From contig OX637621.1 in the NCBI GenBank assembly GCA_951802195.1, positions 620,001 through 684,000 on the forward strand: a stretch of DNA of 64,000 nucleotides. The letters are read 5' to 3'. The notes below the pieces were generated by a model. The model was given only the letters and a program-made list of their open reading frames with translations, was not told where the DNA came from and made no database searches. The stretch comes from Tausonia pullulans (Eukaryota; Basidiomycota; Tremellomycetes; Cystofilobasidiales; Mrakiaceae). The position numbers were made by a program, and so were the translations under genes. Shown one piece after another: positions 53,797 to 64,000 of the stretch (its first letter is position 1; each line of letters starts with the position of its first letter).

Positions 53797-56428
53797 TCAG
53801 ATCAGACCGGACCTAAGGAAGACAGAGTAAGAGAGAGAGACGCATGACACCCATTCGTTAGTCATGTGTCTCGGCCGCGCGCTCGTTTGCGATGATATCG
53901 ACTCGACTCACATTCCAGCTCCGTTGGTATACGGCACAGCTGCAGGGGCAATGCACAGGCACGATCGGTGGACGAGGTTGAGAGCTTTGATGGCGTCCTT
54001 TTTGTTGATGACTGTAGCAAACGCGAGGCAAAGGTTAGCCAAAGCACGAGCCTTTCTTGAGTTATTTTGGTGACGCACCACAGCTAATGTTGATCTCGGA
54101 CGCTCCCTGTGAAATCATCTCGATGTTGATGTTACCGTCGGCAAGCGTCGTGAACATCTTTCCCGAGATTCCGACCTGGTCAAGGGAAAGAAAGGCATGA
54201 GCTGATGAGCTAGAACAGACCCAACTTATTGGCTGCTTAGACTGACCATGTTCTGCAGTCGGCCGACGAGCGAAAGGATTACCATGTCGGTGAGAACGGA
54301 GACCTGGACGATGAAGTGAAGCTGATCAGCTTATAAACGACACAAGACGGCAAGCGCACAGAACTCACCGTTCCCGACTTTTTTAGCTCTTTGACCATCT
54401 TGTGGATCTCCTTGCTGTTGAGCGAGGCGTGGATGGCCATCGAGACGTGAACCTCGCTGGTCGAGATGAGGTCGACGATGACACCGAACTTGTCGAGCGT
54501 GCCAAAGATGCGCGCGAGGAAACCATGCGAGATGGTCTTCCGGTTCGAGTGAATGTTGATAATGACGATGGAGTCTTTGATGGTGACGGCCGTTGGGAGA
54601 TGCTGAGGCCATCGCTTGACTGGCCGGCTCGGTGCAGCTTCCGGCTGAGTCTCGAGGGAGGGGGAATCCGCCTGCGGGTAAATGACGGTACCGCCGCCCA
54701 AGGGGTTCTCGACGTTCTTGATGCGGATCGGGATCGAAGCCCGGATGACCTGCTCCATGGTGAACGGGTGGATGACCTCGGAGCCGTAGTAAGTGAGCTC
54801 AGCGGCCTCGTCGGGCGTGATGATCGGAACCAGGCGAGCCGTCGGGACCTTGCGCGGGTCGGCCGAGAAGATACCGTCAACCTCTTTCCAGATCTGCAGC
54901 TCGGCGGCCTCGAGACCGACGGCGCAGAGCGCAGCACAGAGGTCCGTATAGCCGCGGCCGACCTGCTTAAGAAGAGATCCAGGGACGATGCCAAAGTAGC
55001 CTGCAGACGAAGATACAGGCGCGAGTCAGCCTTCGTGCGCCTCAAGAGCGAGATTGACAACGAAACAGGTCGCACCCGTCACGACAGGCACTCGAGAGCC
55101 GCACTCAAGGAGCCGCTCGCCCATCTTCTTGGCCAGCCGGTCGTAGAACTCTTGGCCCAGGCTGAACTCGTCCAAAGGCTCGAGGTCGTCTTGGCTTACG
55201 TCGTCGGCGAGGGCCGCCTGAACGATGTGCTCAAAAGAGACCATCTCCGAGTCGATGCCCTGGTCCCGAAGGGCGGCGGCAACGATCTTGCAGGAGAGCC
55301 TCTCGCCAATGCCGATGATAGAGTCTTGCGACTTGTCCGAGATCTCATTGATGACCTGCGAGTTGCGAACAAGGCGTGAGTCAGACGGCAGCGTCCGCAG
55401 CGGCGAACTAGCATACGCTTCGACACACCTGAGCGGCATAGAGGAAGTTGCGAAGCCCCTCGCAATCACGATCAATCTCCTCGAGCAGGTCCTCGAGCAG
55501 CTCCTCGTCCTTGATAGCCTCCCTTGCGGAGGCAAAGTGGTCGCTCTTGATCTGATCTACCGTGGCGTGGAAGGTGCTCGAGGGCACCTCGGGCGTAGGT
55601 ACCTCCGGCAGGGAGGACGTTGACGAGGCGAGCGACGACGAGAGCGCCACAAAGGGCGAAGGCGAGCCGGATCTCGAGCCACCCTGACGAAGCCGACCAG
55701 GGAGGGATGCTTGGCGGGAAAAGGCCGAGTTGACGGCGCCGGGCGCGGGCTGAGGCGCCTCGGTAGACGCGTCGGTGGCCGAGGACGACATGGCGAGGGA
55801 AGACGAGCCAGCAGTGTTGAAATAGCCAGAGCCCACGCGAGAGAGCGGCGTCGACTCCCTCGGCGTGTTTGGGTAGGCCGACGGGGCTGGCGGGGCGCGA
55901 GCTTCAGTCGCAGCCTTAAGGAGGAGGTTGGTCGTGCCATTCGATTTGGTGGTGCCCGACCGGGCGGAGCAGACAATGGCGAGGCGGTTCTGCTCTAGGT
56001 ATGATCTTGAAAATACAGAAATGAAGGTCCGCAATGAAGGAATCGACAGTAGTCAAACACCCAGCCTTGCAAACTAAAGAGAAAAGGAGCGGGCGGTGGC
56101 GCAACCGACAGCAGCGGAACCGACCGAACGACGTGGTTTGTCGTTGGGAAGGAGGGGGTTGGAGGAAACTTACGGGATGATGCCGCCGCAGATCGTGTCC
56201 AGGAAGCGGCCGACCTAGAAACGGAAAGGAACTTAAAGTCAGCTAGGGGTGACAGGCGAGAGAAGGAAGCCCAGGGCGAGCGAAAGACGGGAGACAGGGA
56301 GACATGCGCACCGACGTCCCGCCGTACTTCTGGACCACCCAGCCTGCGCCGGGCGGGTTGCCGATAAGCGGTGAGGGCGGCTGAGAGGCCGAGGGCGTCG
56401 AAGTTCCCGAGGATGAGGCGGTGGCCAT
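53797..56428 (-). CDS. HOM3: Aspartokinase Hom3
   Basis: Phosphorylates aspartate with ATP, the first step toward threonine, methionine and isoleucine. The start at 56428 gives a short Ser-rich leader and then WVVQKYGGTSV, the KFGGTS kinase signature, followed over an intron by GRFLDTICGGIIP and LAIVCSARSGTTKSNGTTN. A Ser/Pro-rich insert of about 110 residues lies in this exon (about 55575-55905). The catalytic domain goes on with DSIIGIGERLSCKIVAAAL, YFGIVPGSLLKQVGRGYTDL and ELTYYGSEVIHPFTMEQVIRA. Two ACT domains follow: ITIKDSIVIINIHSNRKT...VDLISTSEVHVSMAI, and VGISGKMFTTLADGNINIEM with EINISCVINKKDAIKALNLVH, the feedback-binding region. The end is VPYTNGAGM then a stop inside a GTGAGT donor (53908), or SGLI at 53797 if that intron is spliced. 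Confidence 0.93.
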
Positions 56429-56996
56429 GACCTTGATGACGGAAAGGGAGAGAAGGGGAGGTGAGGGGAAGGAGGAGAGAATGATGGTTCTGGGGAAAAG
56501 GAAGACGGTCGACGTCCCGCGGCTTCGTTGTCAGAGAAGGCGTGGTTCAAGCGTCGTTCAGCCCGTCGGCGCAGGTCCCCGAATTGTGACTCGATTTCAT
56601 CCATACAGAATGATCAAACGAGAGCGACTCTATCGGCCAATCCACCGAGGCCCCGGTCAGGGCGGGCCGTCCTGGAGCGCTGCGTTGGTGAAGTTGTCGA
56701 CCGCAGGCATTTAAGCAGAAGGAGATCTATGAAGCTGCGCGCGCGCACTCAAGGATCTCATAACTCCAGCTGGTGGCGGTACGCATAGGTGCAGCATCTC
56801 CCTCCCCTCTCCATCGACGTGATATTCGCTGCTGTCGAAAGGCAAGAAAGGCCAACTGCCACGATCTGTCTAAGCGACAACGCGCCTCCCGCCTACTTCG
56901 GGCAGAGGCGAAAGAGGTCGGGGCGTTCGAAGTCCTGCCTCTTCCGTCTCTGAGCTCCCTTCTCGCGCCTGACATTCACAACCACACCGTTTAGCT
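56429..56996. promoter_or_regulatory. Divergent promoter region between HOM3 and BMT5
   Basis: A 568 bp gap between outward-facing starts. On the HOM3 side an out-of-frame ATG (56604) opens a 121-codon frame that overlaps the HOM3 start, so if it lies in the leader it would act as an upstream ORF. I see no clear Gcn4-type TGACTCA box; TGACTC occurs at 56587-56592. Confidence 0.45.
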
Positions 56997-58526
56997 ATGG
57001 CCAAGAAACCCTCCCTCAAGGCTGCCCTTGGGCGTGTTCAGACTAAGCAGTCCCAGATCCTGCAGGCGGAAAAGAAGGAGGAGGTCCGTCGCCCAACAGC
57101 TCGCACGCGCGTCCCTGCCTCGAGACTGACGCGCGCATTGGTGATTCATTCAGAGGATCAAGGCAGCAGAATCAGCAGCCCACAAAAGGTCCAAGAGCAA
57201 GGCCAAGAAGATCATGCCGTTTGAGGAGGACGACACGATCCTGCTGCTCGGAGAGGGTGCGTGGTCTGACAAGCTCTATGATTGCTCGTCCACTGTTGAC
57301 ACCTGTCTCTTGCCTCTCCTTTAGCCAACTTTTCCTTCACGCTCGCCCTCCTCGAGGCTCACCCTCCGCTCGACCCCTCGGCTCAGGTCGTCGCGACCTC
57401 TTACGACTCGGAGGAGACGTGCTGCCTCAAGTATCCGGATGCCGAGGGGATCCTCGCCAAGATTCGGGCGAAGGGCGTCCCTGTTCTATTCGAGGTCGAT
57501 GCTGGGAACCTCGAGAAGAACGAGGTGATCCGCTCCCGAATCGGTGGCTTCAACCGGGTCGTCTTTAACTTCCCACACGTCGGTGAGTGGCCACTGTGGC
57601 GTGCGCCGGTCCCCGTCTTGAGCTCGACCAACTGATGGATTCGCTCTGCTTATTCCCCAGGCCTCGGCGAGAAGTCGCAATCCAGAAACGTTGCTCTTAA
57701 CCAAGCTCTTATCCTCCGCTTCCTTCGCTCGGTGGTACCATTCCTCTCCCAAGGTCCCTCGCGCGCGCCGGAGCGGGCCGGTGCGTCCAAGAAAGGTCGC
57801 GGCCGAGGCAAGGGCAAGGGCAGAGCTGGCTCCCCCGGAGGCATGGACGATGATGATGGGCTCGAGGGTGTCAGCGATCTCGAAGACGAGACCATAGAGG
57901 ACGACGAGGGAGGGCTGTCTGGGCGCAGCACGTCGACGGTGGTGAAGCGTCAGAAGGGAACGGTTCTCGTTACGCTGAGGGACGCCGTGCCATACACGCT
58001 CTGGTCAGTCGCCGTCTTGCTTGCGGACTCCCTATCGTGTACTAATGTTCGAATGTTTGACGGAACTGCTCAACCGACCTTCATCAGGGATCTGCCTCAC
58101 CTCTTCACCAAGCCCTCCCCTCCGCCTCCTCTCTCCTCCCTTCCCCCCGATCAACGGCCGCCGCCCAACACGCTCCTTCCGCCGACTCAGCCGCGATACC
58201 GGATCATCCGGTCGTTCGCCTTCCATTCGGTGCTCTACCCGGGCTACTCTCACCGCCGGACGATCGGCTTCAAGGACGGCCTGTCCAAGGGCGCCAACGA
58301 GGAGATCGAGGAGCGCGGTGGAGGCCGGACTTGGGAGGCCGAAGTGGTCGACGCGAGCCTCTTCCCCGAAGCCGGGGATGTTGACGAAGAGGGCCGGACG
58401 AAGGAGCAGCGAATTGAGGAGCGGAGGAGGGAGCTTCGGGCTGAGAAGAAGAAGGGGAACGGGTGGAAGGACAAGCGGCCTGCGTGGAGCGCACCGCAGG
58501 AGGACGGTGGCTGGAAATCGAAATGA
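56997..58526 (+). CDS. BMT5: 25S rRNA uridine-N3 methyltransferase Bmt5-like (DUF2431)
   Basis: SAM-dependent enzyme that methylates uridine N3 in large-subunit rRNA in the nucleolus. The start at 56997 leads to a basic N-terminus (MAKKPSLKAALGRVQTKQSQ, then HKRSKSKAKK). The family motif follows, split by an intron: DTILLLGE|ANFSFTLALLE. Then VVATSYDSEETCCLKYPDAE, GFNRVVFNFPHV|GLGEKSQSRNVALNQALILRFL, and GTVLVTLRDAVPYTLW. The last exon has RIIRSFAFHSVLYPGYSHRRTIG and a Glu/Lys-rich tail ending WSAPQEDGGWKSK. An Arg/Gly and acidic insert (57780-57900) separates the two catalytic blocks. Four to five introns. It is followed 178 bp later on the same strand by the APH-fold gene. Confidence 0.88.
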
Positions 58527-58704
58527 TCATAGCGTCTGTCTGGACTCTCTTCGCTCTAGATACCTAGCAAGGCCTCTCAGCTCGATGTAGATGTGACAGG
58601 GCCCTAGGGACCCATGCGAGGGACGTCGGCGTTGTCCGAGGCCAGGTGCCCCTTCATCGCTCTCTTGCATCACCGAAAGGCATTGCCCTCAAAGGTCACC
58701 CTCA

Positions 58705-60479
58705 ATGTCTCGTTATCCAACATTTGACGATGAAGCCCTCGCAGAGACTCTAGCTCGAGCCAAGACGATCTTCCGAACTTATCTCGGACTTGACGTTCGT
58801 CGTCACACGCTCTCTAAGCCTCTGGCGAAGCTGACGCGATCACTATGGGTCTCGCCCGCTTGGTAGGCTGTCTCCCTTGTTCCTCTTAGCCGTGGATACA
58901 ACAATTCACTCTTTCGGGTCACCGTCGCACTCAGCCTCGACCGGCTTTCCTTCGATCTTGCACAACGGCCCCCGTTGGTGGGGACCGTGCCTCTGTCATC
59001 CCCTTGCCCGAAGACGATGGTCCTCCGGCTTCCCCGTATGGACGGCGCCGCTGGGAGACTTGAGAACGCCATCGCTACTGCAGCGCTGGTACGAGAGGGT
59101 GGCGCACTTGCGCAGGAAGGTGTCAGGACGCCAGCGGTGCACGCTTGGAGCTCGCAAGAGGGTGACGTTTGGAGCATCGAGGAGTGGATCGAAGGTGAGC
59201 CGTGACATGGTGTGGAGTTGGACTGGAACCATCTGACACGTTACATAGGCGTACCTCTAGACCTCGTCTGGGAGGACATGCCAATTAAGGACAAGGCGCC
59301 CTTGATTGAAGAGATTGCGCGCGTCTTAGCGGTGCGCTGTGGCTTCTAGCGTGCTACCATCTGCGCTCTGTCCCTGATTTTTTACGTCCTTACTTACAGG
59401 CCTTCAAGAGCACTCCCCTCCCCGACTCTTCCACAGCAGTCGGCGGTCTAGCTTTCGCCAAGGGAACAGCGGGCTCGTTACTACCCAAGATCACCATCTC
59501 GACGCACCCCGTCGCCATCGGCGGCCCCTTCACGACGAGTTCGGCGTACTACCAGCATTTGTTCCGACAGCAGCTCGAAAAAAGTGCGGCCCACCCTCTG
59601 CTTCGGGGTTGGTCCGATACGGGTGATCTCCACATCGCCGAACGGGTCCGGGCATTCCTGGACCAAGGAGGGTTGGCGAAGGCGCTCAGGGATTGCCAGA
59701 TCGACGAGCTTGGCCTTGTGCTAAACCACGGAGACTTCGGTAAGTTCTCCTCACGTTTCCTTCCATCAGCTCTTAAAAATTTGACTTGGTTCTGTACAGA
59801 CCTCATGAACATCCTTCTCACGCCCTTCAAACCTTATCGGGTGTTGGCCATTCTCGACTTTGAGTTCTCCCATGTCGGTCCTCCGTCAGAGGAATACTTC
59901 CTCTCTCTTCCCTTTGTCGGACGTGAGCACACGATCGCCTGGAAGGAGGGTTCTGCATCTAAGCTGAGGTTGACCTCTGAGCGTTCAAGACTACACCGAC
60001 GGACCAGATCCTAGCGACGACGACTACGCGACCAATCTCGTGCGTGAAGCCCGCTTGCTTGAGGGTGACACCGCCGACTGCGCCTCCGACGAACAAGATC
60101 CGGACTTCCTCATGGGAGTCTTTGACCAGACACTCGACAACGTTGCTCCGCATCTGCGATGGAGTCGTATCCCGCAGTTTGAGGAGATCAAACAACGTGA
60201 GTCGATCGAGGCACCGCCGGAGTTAAGAGTGAGGACGCGAATGACGAACACTCCTTTCGTCAGTCCATTGGTTCTCACAGACCATCTATCAGTGGTTCGT
60301 TCCCTTATATCTTCTCGATAAGGGCCAGTTGCTGACAGAGTGCTCGACATTGAAGGTATTACGATCTGGACAAGTATCGCTCCAATTCGGAGGAGGCGCG
60401 GTCCGCGCGCGATCCGACGTGGACAGTCGCGGGCGAGGCAGCAAGATTGGACGAGTATCTGAGGCACTTCAGAGTATAA
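58705..60479 (+). CDS. APH-fold phosphotransferase-like protein
   Basis: Aminoglycoside phosphotransferase/choline-kinase-type fold; the substrate is unknown. The start at 58705 yields MSRYPTFDDEALAETLARAK. Exon 1 ends at 58862 (GCTTG|GTAGGC) and joins CRGYNNSLFRVTVAL in phase. Key elements are KTMVLRLPRMDGA (strand with the ATP-binding Arg in place of Lys), WSIEEWIEGVPLD, and the Brenner catalytic motif LVLNHGDFDLMNILL (about 59715-59820, across an intron). LAILDFEFSHVGPPSEEYFLSL follows, where the DFE segment takes the Mg-binding DFG place. The C-terminus (IYQWFVPLYLLDKG, YYDLDKYRSNSEEARS) ends with a stop at 60477-60479. The catalytic Asp and Asn are present, so activity is plausible. Such fungal genes are common and mostly uncharacterised. 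Confidence 0.75.
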
Positions 60480-60653
60480 GTAGCGGGGGTGGCTTGCATA
60501 AACTGGCGGGTGGGAATGTTTTGAATGTCTTTCGAGAGCGGAGCAAGCGATTGGTGCAATGAGCCATGATAGGAAAGGATATAGTCGAATACGAATGAAA
60601 AAGTAATGCTCTCTTAGGAGAACAACGAAATATGTGAGGGTCTCGTGGTACGC

Positions 60654-62142
<1,489 letters not shown>

Positions 62143-62582
62143 AGCGATCCAGACCCACATCTTCCTACTTCTTCTTCAAGCGGCTTAGGGCACAGGGCGA
62201 GGGTCAGGATGGCTCGGGAGGTGCATGGAGCGCGCGCGCTTTCATTCGGTTTTGATTTTATTTTTCCTTCTTCATCTTTCGTGTATCACTATGTGTGCAT
62301 CAGCAGTTCCATATTTTCTTGGCATACAGGACCCGAGAACATAAAATCCCAGAATCAGAGTCGGAGGAGAAAAACGAAAGGTCTTCCCTTGCCACAACCG
62401 AGATCGCCGCTCGCCATCCCATGGCAAGGTCCTCCATTACTAGGCTATTATTGCACACAAGGTCTTGCTCGCCAGGTACCTCACCCAGAAAGCGAAAAAG
62501 AAAGAGAAAAAAAAACATGAACAGAGATTGGACTAGACTACCCTCCGATCTCCTCTAAAGTGAAACCCTGCGCCTACCCGCC
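62143..62582. other. Intergenic between convergent H4 and ERG3
   Basis: 3' flanks of both genes. It contains T-rich and A-rich stretches (62248-62275, 62504-62516) that may serve as cleavage and polyadenylation signals. No gene is supported. Confidence 0.4.
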
Positions 62583-64000
62583 TCAAATGGTCTTCTTCTC
62601 CGTCTCCACCGCGAGCTTTTTCTTCTGGTCGGCCATCTTGACCGCCAGCAGCGGGTCGAGTTCCTTCGCCGGCTGCTCGTACGATCCGCCCATACGGTCC
62701 GAGAAGGTGAAATACTGGCCGTAGTTGACAGTGAAATGGAGGTGATGAAGCGTGTGATGGGCAGGGCCGTTGATGACCTTCTCGAGGAAGTGGCCCGTGA
62801 TCATGTCCGAGTCGTGGATCTAAGGAAACAGAAAGCAGGGGAGATGAGCATTTGAGACGATTGTGAAGGATGACCTGGCTGAGATGTACAAAGATGCTCC
62901 AGGCGTTGACAAAGGTGAAGAGCGCAATCTAGCGAAGAAAGGAGCGAGGGGTCAGACGAGCCGTCGTGCGCTTCACGGGAGATTGCGACTCACGTAGAGC
63001 TTCTTGTGGAGGGGGAAAATCATGGGGAAGAAGTGGTACGGGAGCGACTGAGCGTATCCATCAATCGGGTGGAATGCATGCGAGGCGAACGGAGTTGGGA
63101 CTGGAATGGGTTCGCTTCGTCAGTCAGAGTCCAGATCACTGCTACGAGAGACAAAGAGGGAGACACACCAATCCACTTGTGGTGCGGTTTGTGGACGTGC
63201 TTGTAGATGAGCGGGTGGTGCTCGAGCCTGTGGACCCAGTATATACCAACATCCGTAAAGAAAAGGAACATGGGGACCGAGAGGACGGCGTACGCCCAGC
63301 CGTAGTCGGAAATATTGTCGTAGAACATGCCTCCGCCACGAACTGGGTCAAGGTGGGGAGCAGCAGCATCAGTCTTTGATGCTCGTGGCTTTGGAAAGTG
63401 GGTGAGCAACGACTCTCACCCTCAATGACAAACCACGGAACGGTCATGAGGACAAGCCAGGGGAAGGCTGAGAGCGAGTGCTTGATTTCGAGCGAGACCT
63501 GGTTCTTGAGGTAACGCGGGTGCTTCTTCATCTCGTGGTTGAAGATAAAGTAGTAGCTGAAGAATGCCATCGAGAAGTACCTGGAAGAGCAGGTGGCAAG
63601 CAAGAAGCGCCCATCTGCACGTCAGAGGCTGCAGCCTGGAACAAGGATTACTGCAGGCCGCGACTCACATGAGGTGGATGCCGATGCTGAGAGCGACATG
63701 ACCCAGGAACGGAACGCGCACAAGAGAAGGAAAGGGCGGAGGGGAGGGGGACGGGGACAGGGACGTAGGGTGTTGTTGTGGTTGGGTCAGCCGATTGTGT
63801 CGTGCACGTCCAACCACCCGGCGGGCGACTCATCGGAGGAGGCCCGACCGGGCGGGGAACGAGGAAGGGAAAGCCGATCCCTGGCGGCGCGAGAGAGCCA
63901 TCAAACTCACAAGACCATGATGTAGAACGACGTAAACTGTCTGAGCATGTAGTCCCTCGGCCATGCACTTATTGTCGCATCCACCACGGCCGGCAGCGGC
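62583..64000 (-). CDS. ERG3: C-5 sterol desaturase (Erg3); 5' end outside the window
   Basis: ER membrane di-iron enzyme introducing the C-5(6) double bond in ergosterol synthesis. Visible exons from the window edge: [52 protein letters not shown], then [18 protein letters not shown]. The histidine clusters follow: [20 protein letters not shown] and [29 protein letters not shown], and [20 protein letters not shown]. All three His boxes are intact. The end is [14 protein letters not shown], with a Lys-rich tail and the stop at 62583-62585. About six introns. [13 protein letters not shown] favours Erg3 over the related Erg25/C-4 oxidase. The N-terminal exon or exons lie beyond 64000. Confidence 0.93.

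Noticed and set aside
54402-55379. A 325-codon + strand frame in HOM3
   Set aside because: Mirror of the aspartokinase ACT and kinase exons, low-complexity composition only.

Overview
The window is nuclear DNA of a GC-rich, intron-dense fungus. Almost every gene is cut by short introns (about 50-140 nt) with GTRNGY-type donors, CTNAC branch sites and YAG acceptors. Histone H3 and H4 carry introns. The set includes a fungal cell-wall beta-glucan synthesis gene (KRE6 family), a DASH-complex Dam1 subunit, C-5 sterol desaturase and a URA2 with a dead dihydroorotase domain. Together these point to a basidiomycete yeast. The compact, GC-rich style suggests Microbotryomycetes (Rhodotorula-like), but that placement is inference. 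I saw no transposon, retroelement, tRNA, rRNA or CRISPR.

Layout. 1-1896: 3'-truncated cullin-1 (-), sharing a 268 bp divergent promoter with RPC82 (+, 2165-4748). Then on + come a small DUF7704-like membrane protein (4930-5782), an Rkm4/SETD6-type SET methyltransferase (6204-8197) and an unrecognised Ser/Thr-rich single-pass membrane protein (8779-10816). On - follow a membrane-anchored glutaredoxin-fold protein without catalytic cysteines (11118-12431), MON1 (13707-16367) and PRP6 (16618-20324). HEL2/ZNF598 (+, 21269-24507) converges on RSM22 (-, 24716-28863), which is followed by KRE6 (-, 29380-32311). DAM1 (+, 33168-34805) is divergent from KRE6. A membrane glycoprotein of unknown role (-, 35411 to about 37113) faces a Red1/ZFC3H1-like zinc-finger protein (+, 37526-41840). 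Then come an arrestin-like PPxY protein (-, 42382-44250), URA2 (-, 44847-52806) and HOM3 (-, to 56428), BMT5 (+, 56997-58526), an APH-fold kinase-like protein (+, 58705-60479), a divergent H3/H4 pair (60654-62142) and a 5'-truncated ERG3 (-, 62583-64000).

The genes are mostly housekeeping: ubiquitin ligation, Pol III transcription, ribosome methylation and quality control, splicing, endosome fusion, mitoribosome assembly, wall glucan, kinetochore, RNA decay, pyrimidine and threonine/methionine synthesis, chromatin and sterols. No operon-like or defence-like system is present. URA2 and HOM3 are neighbours and both consume aspartate, but nothing in the sequence shows co-regulation. The most unusual items are the cysteine-less glutaredoxin-fold protein, the winged-helix-like tail on Dam1, the four RRxS repeats in the Ser/Thr-rich membrane protein, the Ser-rich insert and stop-in-donor last intron of HOM3, and the long tail of RSM22.
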